Source: Streptomyces griseoaurantiacus
GTDB lineage: Bacteria > Actinomycetota > Actinomycetes > Streptomycetales > Streptomycetaceae
Length of the DNA stretch: 51,068 nt
Direction of reading: 5' to 3'
NCBI GenBank assembly: GCA_014656015.1
Contig: BNBP01000050.1
Coordinates: forward strand, 1 to 51,068
In this document: piece by piece, positions 24,157-32,567 of the stretch
Layout of the letters: each line of letters starts with the position of its first letter
Position numbering within the stretch: the first letter of the stretch is position 1
Program-made: the position numbers and the translations under genes
The notes under the pieces: generated by a model
What the model was told of the DNA's origin: nothing
The model's database searches: none
What the model saw: the letters and a program-made list of their open reading frames with translations, nothing else

Positions 24157-25512
24157 TCAGTTCGCCGCGTACGCGCGCAGGAACAGCGCCTCGGCGACCG
24201 ACAGCCGCTCCAGCTCCTCGGGCGAGACGCTCTCGTCGACCGCGTGGATCTGCGCCTCCGGCTCGCTCAGGCCGATCAGCAGGATCTCCGCCTCCGGGTA
24301 CAGCGAGGCGAGCGTGTTGCACAGGGGGATGGAGCCGCCCTGTCCCGCCTGCTGCATCTCCTCGCCCGGGTAGGCCTCGGCCATCGCCTCCGCCATCGCC
24401 GCGTACGCCGGGCTGCGGGTGTCGGCGCGGAACGCCTGGCCCTGGCCGATCTGCTCCACCGTCACCCGGGCACCCCACGGCGTGCGGTTCTCCAGGTGGG
24501 TCTGCAGCAGCTCGGTCGCCTCCACGGCGTCCACACCCGGCGGCACCCGAAGGCTGACCAGCGCGCGGGCGCTCGCCTGGACCGACGGGGTGGCACCCAC
24601 CACGGGCGGGCAGTCGATGCCGAGGACCGTGACCGCCGGACGCGCCCAGATGCGGTCGGCGACCGTGCCCGAGCCGATCAGCCCGACGCCGTCGAGGACC
24701 TTGGCGTCCTTGCGGAACTGGGCCTCCTCGTACTGGAGTCCCTCCCAGGTGGCTCCGCCGTCCAGGCCGTCGACCGTCGTGGAGCCGTCCTCGCCGCGCA
24801 GCGAGTCCAGCACCCGGATGAGAGCGGCGAGGGCGTCCGGGGCCGCGCCGCCGAACTGGCCGGAGTGCAGATTGCCCTCCAGGGTGTCGACCCCGATGCG
24901 CAGCATGGTCATGCCCCGCAGCGTCGTCGTCACGGTGGGCAGGCCGACCCGGAAGTTCCCCGAGTCGCCGATCACGACGGCGTCGGCGGCGAGCAGCTCC
25001 GGGTGCTCCTCGGCGTACCGCTCCAGACCGCCCGTGCCCTGTTCCTCCGAACCCTCCACGATCACCTTGACGTTGACCGGCACGCCGCCGTTCGCCTTCA
25101 GGGCCCGCAGTGCCAGCAGGTGCATGATCACGCCGCCCTTGCAGTCCGCCGCGCCCCGCCCGTACCAGCGGCCCCCGCGCTCGGTCAGCGTGAACGGCGG
25201 CGTGCTCCACGCCGCCTCGTCCAGCGGCGGCTGCACGTCGTAGTGCGCGTACAGCAGGACGGTGCGGGCGCCCTCGGGGCCCGGCAGGAAGCCGTACACC
25301 GACTGCGTGCCGTCGGGGGTGTCGAGCACGGCCACGTCCTGGAAGCCCTCGGTGCGCAGCGCCTCGCTGATCCAGCGTGCCGCGGCCTCGCTCTCGCTCT
25401 TCGGGAACTGCTCGAAGTCCGCCACCGAGCGGAAGGCCACCAGTTCGGTGAGCTCCTCCCTCGCCCTGGGCAGCAGCGAGGCAACGGTCTCGGCGACCGA
25501 ATTCGACGGCAT
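24157..25512 (-). CDS. M20 family metallopeptidase (dipeptidase)
   Basis: A 451-residue cytoplasmic zinc dipeptidase of the M20 (ArgE/DapE/CPG2/CNDP-like) family. Metal and catalytic residues are visible: H90 and D92 in LLYAHYDVQPP, D123 in GRGAADCKGG, the E156-E157 pair in VEGSEEQGTGG, D183 in VIGDSGN and H423 in QIHAVDES. The middle dimerisation domain begins near TTTLRGMTMLRIGV. AAGGAG lies seven bases upstream of the ATG. The enzyme probably hydrolyses dipeptides or N-acyl amino acids. It is divergent from the flavoprotein gene. Confidence 0.93.
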   Translation of the reverse strand: MPSNSVAETVASLLPRAREELTELVAFRSVADFEQFPKSESEAAARWISEALRTEGFQDVAVLDTPDGTQSVYGFLPGPEGARTVLLYAHYDVQPPLDEAAWSTPPFTLTERGGRWYGRGAADCKGGVIMHLLALRALKANGGVPVNVKVIVEGSEEQGTGGLERYAEEHPELLAADAVVIGDSGNFRVGLPTVTTTLRGMTMLRIGVDTLEGNLHSGQFGGAAPDALAALIRVLDSLRGEDGSTTVDGLDGGATWEGLQYEEAQFRKDAKVLDGVGLIGSGTVADRIWARPAVTVLGIDCPPVVGATPSVQASARALVSLRVPPGVDAVEATELLQTHLENRTPWGARVTVEQIGQGQAFRADTRSPAYAAMAEAMAEAYPGEEMQQAGQGGSIPLCNTLASLYPEAEILLIGLSEPEAQIHAVDESVSPEELERLSVAEALFLRAYAAN

Positions 25513-25706
25513 GGGCACGCTCCTTGTGGGTGCGACGTTCAACTTTCGAGACTGTCTTTTTGCCTGTGATCGTGCGGTGCGTGGACTCTTACGGATGCGC
25601 GCCGCGCGCACGCTGTCGATCCTCCCACAACGGCCCGCGCCCGCGGCCACCGTAGGATGCGTGGGACAGGTGCGGCAGGCGGCTTGATCGGGAGCAGTAG
25701 ACCATC

Positions 25707-26912
25707 GTGAGCAGCGAGAACTCTTCGGCGGAAGGCACGCAACGGGTGTGGGACGTGGTCGTGGTGGGTGCGGGGCCCGCCGGGGCCTCGGCGGCCTACG
25801 CCGCGGCGGTCGCGGGACGCAGCGTGCTGCTGCTGGAGAAGGCGGACCTGCCCCGTTACAAGACGTGCGGCGGCGGCATCATCGGACCCTCGCGGGACAC
25901 CCTGCCCCCCGGCTTCGACCTGCCGTTCAAGGACAAGGTGCACGCGGTCACCTTCTCGAACAACGGCCGCTTCACCCGCACCCGCCGCTCCCGGCAGATG
26001 CTCTTCGGTCTCATCAACCGGCCCGAATTCGATCAGCAGTTGGTCGAACACGCGCAGAAGGCGGGCGCGGAACTGCGCACCGGCGCCACCGTCGTCCGGG
26101 TCGAACAGCACGGCGCGGCCGTACCCGACCGGCGCACGGTCGCCGTCGTCCTCCAGGGCGGCGAGACGGTGCTGGCCCGCGCGGTCGTCGGCGCCGACGG
26201 CAGCGCCAGCCGCATAGGAGCGCACGTCGGGGTCAAGCTGGACCAGGTCGACCTCGGCCTCGAGTCGGAGATCCCCGTGCCCGAGACGGTCGCCGAGGAC
26301 TGGAAGGGCCGGGTACTCATCGACTGGGGCCCCATGCCCGGCAGTTACGGCTGGGTCTTCCCCAAGGGGGACACGCTCACCGTCGGCGTGATCTCCGCGC
26401 GCGGCGAGGGTGCCGCGACCAAGCGGTACCTGGAGGACTTCGTCGCCCGGCTCGGCCTGTCCGGCTTCGAACCCAGCGTCTCCTCCGGCCACCTGACCCG
26501 CTGCCGCGCCGAGGACTCGCCGCTGACCCGCGGACGGGTGCTGGTGTGCGGGGACGCGGCGGGGCTCCTGGAGCCGTGGACCCGCGAGGGCATCTCCTTC
26601 GCCCTGCGCTCCGGGCGGCTCGCGGGGGAGTGGGCGGTGCGGATCTCCGAGGCGCACGACGCGGTGGACGCCCGCCGACAGGCCCTCAACTACGCCTTCG
26701 CCATCAAGGCGGGGCTGGGCGTGGAGATGAGCGTCGGCAGGCGGATGCTGAAGGCCTTCGAGCGCCGGCCGGGACTGTTCCACGCGGCACTCACCGGCTT
26801 CCGCCCGGCGTGGAAGGCGTTCACCGACATCACCCGCGGCGCCACGACGCTGGGCGAACTGATCCGCAGCCACCCGCTGGCCCAGCGGGCGCTGACGGCC
26901 TTCGACCGGTAG
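25707..26912 (+). CDS. Geranylgeranyl reductase family FAD oxidoreductase
   Basis: A 401-residue flavoprotein of the geranylgeranyl reductase/FixC-like group that reduces isoprenoid double bonds of lipids or quinones. It has the FAD motif DVVVVGAGPAGASAA (GxGxxG at 21-26), the active-site loop LPRYKTCGGG, a central FAD strand VVGADGSASRIG and the C-terminal GDAAGLLEPWTREGISFAL. In actinobacteria such enzymes often act on menaquinone side chains or other polyprenyl chains; the substrate is not visible. The GTG is preceded by GGGAGC. It stands alone between a divergent peptidase and a two-component system. Confidence 0.9.
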   Translation: MSSENSSAEGTQRVWDVVVVGAGPAGASAAYAAAVAGRSVLLLEKADLPRYKTCGGGIIGPSRDTLPPGFDLPFKDKVHAVTFSNNGRFTRTRRSRQMLFGLINRPEFDQQLVEHAQKAGAELRTGATVVRVEQHGAAVPDRRTVAVVLQGGETVLARAVVGADGSASRIGAHVGVKLDQVDLGLESEIPVPETVAEDWKGRVLIDWGPMPGSYGWVFPKGDTLTVGVISARGEGAATKRYLEDFVARLGLSGFEPSVSSGHLTRCRAEDSPLTRGRVLVCGDAAGLLEPWTREGISFALRSGRLAGEWAVRISEAHDAVDARRQALNYAFAIKAGLGVEMSVGRRMLKAFERRPGLFHAALTGFRPAWKAFTDITRGATTLGELIRSHPLAQRALTAFDR

Positions 26913-26955
26913 GCGGCCGCCCGACGCCCTTCTGTTCGCCGCCCCTGTCATACCC

Positions 26956-26973
26956 GTACTACCGGGGGAGTAC
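26956..26973. promoter_or_regulatory. Inverted repeat upstream of the two-component genes
   Basis: GTACT-ACCGGGGG-AGTAC lies about 60 bases before the histidine kinase start. A -10-like TAGCGT (27020-27025) ends seven bases before the ATG. The dyad is a candidate target for the cognate NarL-type regulator. Confidence 0.4.
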
Positions 26974-27032
26974 CGATGATCGCCCCGCGAGGGTGACGCG
27001 GCGCGTACCCGGTGCCGTCTAGCGTGACGGGC

Positions 27033-28382
27033 ATGAAGGAGCGACGCGTGCGGGCCCCGGCGTGGTGGCCCGCGCCCCGGCCCGGGCCGCCCTGGTGGCA
27101 CGGCCAGGACGAGGACGTGGGGAGCGGCGGCGGACCCGGCGCCAGGAGCGCTGCCGGGGGGCACGCCGGCGCCGGCGAGCCGTCCGCGCCCGCCGGGCAC
27201 CGGCTGCCGTGGCCCTCCACCGTGCTCCTGACCGCCCTCGTGCTGGTCGGCACCCATGCCGCCGCCCAGGGACAGCGGGGCGGCGCACGCGCGGCGCTCG
27301 ACCCCTTCGCGCTGGTGCTGCTCCTGCTCGCCTGCGCGGCGCTGCTGTGGCGTCGGCGCCACCCGGTGGCCGTCGTCTTCACCACGGCCGCGGTGGTCAT
27401 GGTCTACCTCGGGGCCGGATATCCCTACGGACCGGTGTTCCTCACGGTCGCCCTCGCCTGCTTCGGCGCCGTGGTGAGCGGGCACAGACGGGCGGCCTGG
27501 GCCGCGGCGGCGATGCTGTGGGCGGGGCACGTCGTGCTGGCCCACTGGCTGTACCGCCTGCTGCCGCCCACGGGCGACTCCGCCGCCCCCTGGGGACAGG
27601 AGGCCGTGGTGGCCGCCTGGGTGGCGACGGTCGTGGCGGTCAGCGAACTCGTGGGCGTACGGCGGGAGCAGTGGGCCCGCGAACGGGCGGAACGGGCCCA
27701 GGCCGCCCGGCGCCGAGCCGACGAGGAGCGGCTGCGGATGGCCCGGGAACTCCACGACGTCCTCGCGCACAGCATCTCCGTGATCAACGTGCAGGCGGGC
27801 GTGGGTCTGGCACTGCTCGACTCCGATCCCGAGCAGGCCCGCACCGCGCTCACCACCATCAAGTCGGCCAGCAAGGAAGCCCTCGGGGAGGTGCGGCAGG
27901 TGCTCGAGGGACTGCGCACACCGGGCGAGGCGCCCCGGGCGCCGGCACCGGGCCTGGACCGCCTGCCCGAACTGGTCGCGCAGGCCGCCGACGCCGGGCT
28001 GACCGTCGAGGTCGAGGGCACCCCGCCGAAGCTGCCGCCGGGCGCGGACCTGGCCGCCTTCCGCATCGTCCAGGAGGCGCTCACCAACGTCGTACGGCAC
28101 TCCGGGTCGCGACAGGCGCGGATCCGGATCTCCTCCGGCGGGGGCGTCCTGCGGCTGCGGATCGACGACGACGGCCCCTCGACCGGTGCCGACGCCGGTG
28201 GCAGCGGCAACGGCCTGGCCGGCATGCGCGAGCGGGCGGCCGCTCTCGGCGGCACGATCGAGGCGGGCCGGCGGGTGGACGGCGGCTTCCGGGTACTCGC
28301 CGTCCTGCCCCTGCGCGCACCTCCGGCCGAGGGCACCCGTGAACCCCGGGCGTCCCACGGCCCACCCGAGGAGGAACGGTGA
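27033..28382 (+). CDS. Sensor histidine kinase, NarL/DesK type
   Basis: A 449-residue sensor with a proline-rich cytoplasmic N-terminus, about four to five membrane spans (residues 60-205) and a HisKA_3 dimerisation domain with the phosphorylated H241 in ARELHDVLAHSISVI. The HATPase domain follows: EALTNVVRHSG (N box), IDDDGP and SGNGLAGMRERAAAL (G boxes). There is little extracellular sequence, so it probably senses the membrane or a hydrophobic signal, as DesK or LiaS relatives do. The stop overlaps the response regulator start (GTGA), forming an operon. The ATG is favoured because an upstream TTG/ATG would lie within the promoter. Confidence 0.92.
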   Translation: MKERRVRAPAWWPAPRPGPPWWHGQDEDVGSGGGPGARSAAGGHAGAGEPSAPAGHRLPWPSTVLLTALVLVGTHAAAQGQRGGARAALDPFALVLLLLACAALLWRRRHPVAVVFTTAAVVMVYLGAGYPYGPVFLTVALACFGAVVSGHRRAAWAAAAMLWAGHVVLAHWLYRLLPPTGDSAAPWGQEAVVAAWVATVVAVSELVGVRREQWARERAERAQAARRRADEERLRMARELHDVLAHSISVINVQAGVGLALLDSDPEQARTALTTIKSASKEALGEVRQVLEGLRTPGEAPRAPAPGLDRLPELVAQAADAGLTVEVEGTPPKLPPGADLAAFRIVQEALTNVVRHSGSRQARIRISSGGGVLRLRIDDDGPSTGADAGGSGNGLAGMRERAAALGGTIEAGRRVDGGFRVLAVLPLRAPPAEGTREPRASHGPPEEER

Positions 28383-29044
28383 TCCGCGTACTGCTCGCCG
28401 ACGACCAGTCGCTGGTCAGGGCGGGGTTCAAGGCCCTGCTCGACGCCCAGCCGGACATCGAGGTGGCGGGCGAGGCGGCCGACGGGGAGGAGGCACTGGG
28501 GGCGGTGTGCGCCCTCGGCCCCGACGTCGTCCTGATGGACATCCGGATGCCGGTGCTCGACGGTCTCGCCGCCACCCGCCGCATCACCGGGGACGAGCGG
28601 CTGGCCGGAGTCAAGGTGATCATGCTGACCACCTTCGAACTCGACGAGTACGTCTTCGAGGCGATCCGCTCCGGAGCCTCCGGCTTCCTCGTCAAGGACA
28701 CCGAGCCGGCCGAACTGCTGCGCGCGGTGCGGGCGGTGGTCGAGGGGGACGCGCTGCTCTCGCCCGGGGTGACCCGGCGGCTGATCGCGGAGTTCGCCGC
28801 GCGCTCCAAGGAACCCGCGGCGGCCGCCTCGCTCGCCCGGCTCACCGAGCGGGAGAGGGAGGTGATGGCCCTGGTCGGACTGGGGCTGTCCAACGAGGAG
28901 ATCGCGCGCCGCCTCGTCGTCAGCCCGCTGACCGCCAAGACCCACGTCAGCCGCACGATGGTCAAACTGGGCGCCCGCGACCGCGCACAACTCGTCGTGC
29001 TGGCCTACGAGTCGGGGTTGGTACGGCCGGGATGGCTGGGGTGA
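28379..29044 (+). CDS. NarL-type response regulator
   Basis: A 221-residue LuxR/NarL-family regulator. The receiver has the acidic pair DD (8-9), phospho-acceptor D54 in VVLMDIRMPVLDG, T in MLTTFE and K in FLVKDTEP. The C-terminal HTH is LTEREREVMALVGLGLSNEE, then IARRLVVSPLTAKTHVSRTM. Phosphorylated by the overlapping kinase gene, it should bind DNA as a dimer. No ABC transporter or other obvious target is next door, so the regulon is not evident; the dyad at 26956-26973 suggests autoregulation. Confidence 0.94.
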   Translation: MIRVLLADDQSLVRAGFKALLDAQPDIEVAGEAADGEEALGAVCALGPDVVLMDIRMPVLDGLAATRRITGDERLAGVKVIMLTTFELDEYVFEAIRSGASGFLVKDTEPAELLRAVRAVVEGDALLSPGVTRRLIAEFAARSKEPAAAASLARLTEREREVMALVGLGLSNEEIARRLVVSPLTAKTHVSRTMVKLGARDRAQLVVLAYESGLVRPGWLG

Positions 29045-29095
29045 GGGGAACCGTCCGGGCCCGCGCCGGGCCGCGCCGGGCCGGGCCGGACCGCC

Positions 29096-29872
29096 TCAGC
29101 CGACGGCCGAGGCCGTCCGCCAGAGGCCGGCGAGTGCGGTGTCGCCGGTGACGGAGGGGACCGGGGCGCGGTTCCACAGGGCGAGGTACAGGACGGCGGC
29201 GGGCCCGGCCAGCTCGCAGTCGGCCTCGGCGGTGGCGCCCCGCTCGGCGGCGGGGGGCTCGGGCGAGAGCCGTACGGTCCACACGGCGTCCGGGACGTCG
29301 GTGGCGCGGACGCGCAGGACGCGGGGCTCCGCCGTCCGTACCCGGCTCCGGGGCCGGGCGTGGAAGCCGCGCAGCAACTCGTCGACGCCGTCGGCGGCGA
29401 ACCCGGGCGCGAACCCGCGGGCGGGGTCCACGGCGAGGGCGGCCGGGTCGGCGCCCCGCGCGGCCTCGGCGTCGATACGGTGCACGGCCGTCTCGTGCGC
29501 CTGGCGCCGCGCCCAGAAGGCGACCGGGGCGCCGGCGCCGGGCAGGAACGTCCAGCACCGCAGGTCGGCAGGGGCGGAGGCGAGCGTGTCGAGGAGCCGG
29601 CGGTGGCCCTCGCGGTACCAGGCGAGGAGGGCCTCCCCGTCCAGATCCGGGGCCTCCTCCTGGGGCCGGGCCGAGGTGTGGCCCTCGGCGAGGAAGGCGC
29701 GGGCCCAGCGGTGGATCGCGCCGGTGTGTCCCAGCAGGTCGCGCATCCGCCAGCCGGGGCAGGTCGGCACCTCGGCCCCGGGGCCGGTCTCCTCGGCGAT
29801 GCCGCCGAGCAGTCGGCCCTCGTGGTCGAGCGTCTTGAGGAAGGAGGCAGTGTCCAGGGGAGCGGTGTCCAT
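29096..29872 (-). CDS. Maleylpyruvate isomerase family mycothiol-dependent enzyme
   Basis: A 258-residue protein of the DinB-like mycothiol-dependent maleylpyruvate isomerase family. The N-terminal four-helix bundle carries VPTCPGWRMRDLLGHTGAIH (first metal His in LGHTGAIHRWA) and FWARRQAHETAVHRIDAE, where the H-x3-H type pair completes the metal site. The C-terminal domain (ADCELAGPAAVLYLALWNR) is the SCP2-like/MDMPI_C part. These enzymes use mycothiol, the actinobacterial thiol, for isomerisation or conjugation; the substrate is unknown. The ATG starts just before the conserved part. It follows the MFS gene on the same strand with a 103-base gap. Confidence 0.88.
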   Translation of the reverse strand: MDTAPLDTASFLKTLDHEGRLLGGIAEETGPGAEVPTCPGWRMRDLLGHTGAIHRWARAFLAEGHTSARPQEEAPDLDGEALLAWYREGHRRLLDTLASAPADLRCWTFLPGAGAPVAFWARRQAHETAVHRIDAEAARGADPAALAVDPARGFAPGFAADGVDELLRGFHARPRSRVRTAEPRVLRVRATDVPDAVWTVRLSPEPPAAERGATAEADCELAGPAAVLYLALWNRAPVPSVTGDTALAGLWRTASAVG

Positions 29873-29975
29873 GGGCGCAGTCTGGCCGACGTCCGGGCAT
29901 CCGCGGCAGGGGTTTCGACGGGGAGGGGGTCCGCGCACGGGCGTCGGGGGCTTCGCGGGAGGTTCGGCCCCGGGG

Positions 29976-31181
29976 TCAGGACCGGGCCGCGCGGCGAGTG
30001 AGGAAGGCGATGAGAGCGGCGACCGCGGCGAGCGCGGCGACGCTGGTGAGCGCGGTGGGCAGGGAGGCCCACTCCGCCATGAAGCCGATCGCGGGCGGCC
30101 CGAGCAGCATGCCGCCGTAGCCGAGCGTGGACGCGGTGGCGACGCCGCCGGGCCCCCCGAGCGCACCGGCGCGTTCCACCGCGGTGGGGAAGATGTTGGC
30201 GAGCCCGAGCCCCGTGACGGCGAAGCCGAGCAGGGCGGCCCAGACGGAGGGGGCGAGGGAACCGAGCAGCATGCCGCCCGCGGCCGTCGCGCCCCCGGCC
30301 ACCAGGGTCCGGGTCCGGCCCAGCCGTTCCAGCAGGACCGTTCCGGTCAACCGGCCGGCGGTCATGGCGAGGGCGAAGCAGGAGTACCCCACCGCCGCGA
30401 CGCCCGGGGCGGCGTCGAGGTCCTGCTCCAGGTGGAGCGCGCCCCAGTCGGCCATGGCCCCCTCGCCGTAGGCGGTGCACAGGGCGATCAGCCCGAAGGT
30501 GACCACCAGCGCGCGGGTGCGCGGCTGCGAGCGGGGCGGGCCCCCTTGTTCCTCCGGCACCGGCTCCGGGGCCGCGGGCGGGTCCAGACGCAGCAGCACC
30601 CGACCCGCCACGGCGGTCACGATCAGACCGATCACGGTGAGACCGGACAGGTGCCACGTCGGCGTCAGCGACCCCGCGACCAGGCCGCCGAGTCCGGCCC
30701 CGACCATTCCGCCCAGGCTGAAGGCCGCGTGGAAGGTGGGCATGATCGGCCGCCGCAGCGCGGCCACCAGGTCCACGGCCGCGCTGTTGAAGGCGACGTT
30801 GATCCCGCCGTACGCCGCGCCGAAGACGCACAGCACCGCGCCCAGCGCCCAGACCGAGTGGGTGAGGGGCGGCAGGGCGATGCTGAGGGAGAGCAGAACC
30901 GCGCAGACGACGGTCATCGGGTGGCTGCCGAACCTGCGGCAGAGGCGGCCGGTGAGCGTCATCGTGACGACGGCCCCGGCCGAGACCCCGAGCAGCGCCA
31001 GCCCCAGGGCGCTGTTGGAGGCGCCGGTCTGCGCCTTGACGGCGGGGATGCGTACGACCCAGCCGGCGAAGACGAAGCCGTCGAGGGCGAAGAAGGTGGT
31101 CAGTGTGATGCGGAGGCGGACGAGGTCGGTGGTGCGGCCCGGCACGACGGTGTGCGAGCGGGCTTTGTTTATTTGCGGCAC
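29976..31181 (-). CDS. MFS transporter (sugar/FucP- or YbjJ-like)
   Basis: A 401-residue major facilitator with 12 predicted spans. The stretch FFALDGFVFAGWVVRIPAVK near the N-terminus and GINVAFNSAAVDL and YGGINV-type motifs place it near the YbjJ/FucP group. The central loop (about residues 210-225) is Pro/Glu-rich. The GTG start lies six bases after a -10-like TAGTCT on the minus strand, so translation is probably from a leaderless mRNA; no ribosome site is visible. A 14-bp palindrome between -35 and -10 suggests tight repression. Substrate unknown. Confidence 0.87.
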   Translation of the reverse strand: MPQINKARSHTVVPGRTTDLVRLRITLTTFFALDGFVFAGWVVRIPAVKAQTGASNSALGLALLGVSAGAVVTMTLTGRLCRRFGSHPMTVVCAVLLSLSIALPPLTHSVWALGAVLCVFGAAYGGINVAFNSAAVDLVAALRRPIMPTFHAAFSLGGMVGAGLGGLVAGSLTPTWHLSGLTVIGLIVTAVAGRVLLRLDPPAAPEPVPEEQGGPPRSQPRTRALVVTFGLIALCTAYGEGAMADWGALHLEQDLDAAPGVAAVGYSCFALAMTAGRLTGTVLLERLGRTRTLVAGGATAAGGMLLGSLAPSVWAALLGFAVTGLGLANIFPTAVERAGALGGPGGVATASTLGYGGMLLGPPAIGFMAEWASLPTALTSVAALAAVAALIAFLTRRAARS

Positions 31182-31187
31182 AAAATC

Positions 31188-31217
31188 AGACTAGAAGCGC
31201 TGTCGACAGCGGGGCAA
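31188..31217 (-). promoter_or_regulatory. Promoter with palindromic operator in its spacer, leaderless start
   Basis: On the minus strand TTGCCC (31217-31212) and TAGTCT (31193-31188) are 18 bases apart. The spacer is almost filled by the perfect 14-bp palindrome CGCTGTCGACAGCG (31198-31211). The GTG of the MFS gene is at 31181, seven bases beyond the -10 box, so the transcript would begin at the start codon. Confidence 0.6.
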
Positions 31218-31281
31218 GGAGCCGTGCGGCATCATCGGGCGGGCGGTCACCGCCGGAGCGGCGCCCGTCCACCGCGCGCGG

Positions 31282-32487
31282 TCACTTCTTCACGGCCCTC
31301 AGGACCACGAACTTCGGGTCGCTCGCGACCAGTTCGCTGTTCCCGAACAGGCGGCGCAGGGTGAGGTGGTGGCCCAGGTGGCGGTTGCCGACCACCCAGA
31401 GCTCCCCGCCCGGCCGCAGGGCACGGCGGGCCTGCGTGAACATGCGCCGGGCGGTGGCGTCGGTGGTGGCCTGGTGCGAATGGAACGGCGGGTTGTTCAG
31501 CACGAGGTCGACCCCGCCCGGGGCGAGTTCCGCGAGACCGTCGCCGACCAGGAACTCCGCCCCGCCTGCGCGGTCCGCGCCCGCGGTGTTCTCCCGGTAC
31601 GTCTCCTCGGCCGAGGCCACCGCCTGGTAGGACTCGTCCACGAACAGCACGTCGGCGCCGGGTTCGGCGAGGGCCACCGCGGTCCCCACGATCCCGTTGC
31701 CGCAGCCCAGGTCCACCACACGCTGCCCGGCGCGGGCCCGGGGGAGGTGGCGCAGGAAGAAGCGGGTGCCGATGTCGAGCCGGTCCGCACAGAAGACGCC
31801 CGCGTGGTTGGTGACCGGCCGCCCCGACAGCACGCCGATGCCGTCCGGGAGCGCGTAGCGGTACGGCCAGGGGTTGCGCCCGCGGGAGGCGTGCGCCTCG
31901 GGGGCGCAGTGGATCAGCCGGGCCTTCTGCTCGGCGAGGGAGGTGCGGGTCGGGCCGAGGATCCGTTCGAAGGTCCGCAGCGTCGAGGTGTGGATCTCCT
32001 TCACCATGCCCGAGCCGAGGACGAGGGTGTCCGGGCGCACGGCCGGGGCCAGCCGGTGCAGTTGGTCCTCGAGCAGCGCGAGGCTCTTGGGCACGCGGAC
32101 GAGGAGGACGTCGATCGTGTCCGGGGGCGGGTCCTGGGTGGTGAGCAGGCGCACGGCCGCCGGGTCGACGCCGGCCCGCGCGAGATTGGCGAGGGTGGCC
32201 TGCCGGGCGAGGAAGGAGTCGGTGACCTGCGTGGGGCGGTGCGGGGCGAGCGCGGTGGTGAGCGCTCCCCACCGGTCGCCGAGGACGACCACGGCGGGAA
32301 ACGCGGTGCGCGAGGCGGCCCCGGCACCCTCGGAGTCGCCCCCGGCCTCCTCGAGGACGCCGGCCGCCGCGAGATGGCGGAGCAGGTACGCGTCGGCGGC
32401 GTCCCAGGCGCGCAGCCGGTCGCGGGGGTCCTCGGGGAAGCGGGTGAGGTGATAGGTGCCCTGGGGGGTGGTCATGGGGTCGTTCAT
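31282..32487 (-). CDS. RlmG/RsmC-like ribosomal RNA methyltransferase
   Basis: A 401-residue class I methyltransferase with the RsmC/RlmG two-domain layout: a degenerate N-terminal methyltransferase-like domain (~1-200) and an active C-terminal one. SAM motif I is RVVDLGCGNGIVGTAVAL, followed by the acidic strand end VLFVDES, and the N2-guanine catalytic motif NNPPFHSH. Family members methylate a guanine N2 in 16S or 23S rRNA; length and layout are nearer RlmG. The start MNDPMTTP is an ATG at 32487; an alternative ATG four codons later exists. It is divergent from the ROK regulator with 80 bases between starts. Confidence 0.87.
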   Translation of the reverse strand: MNDPMTTPQGTYHLTRFPEDPRDRLRAWDAADAYLLRHLAAAGVLEEAGGDSEGAGAASRTAFPAVVVLGDRWGALTTALAPHRPTQVTDSFLARQATLANLARAGVDPAAVRLLTTQDPPPDTIDVLLVRVPKSLALLEDQLHRLAPAVRPDTLVLGSGMVKEIHTSTLRTFERILGPTRTSLAEQKARLIHCAPEAHASRGRNPWPYRYALPDGIGVLSGRPVTNHAGVFCADRLDIGTRFFLRHLPRARAGQRVVDLGCGNGIVGTAVALAEPGADVLFVDESYQAVASAEETYRENTAGADRAGGAEFLVGDGLAELAPGGVDLVLNNPPFHSHQATTDATARRMFTQARRALRPGGELWVVGNRHLGHHLTLRRLFGNSELVASDPKFVVLRAVKK

Positions 32488-32567
32488 CGCGTGCCCAGGC
32501 TATCGGAGCGGCCGGGGAGCGCCCCGGGGCGCCGTCGGCACCCGCGGATCATGGGAGACTCGCCCTC

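Noticed and set aside
25539..28358. A 939-codon minus-strand frame opposite the flavoprotein and histidine kinase genes
   Set aside because: No domain, composition typical of an antisense shadow, while the plus-strand genes have full motifs.
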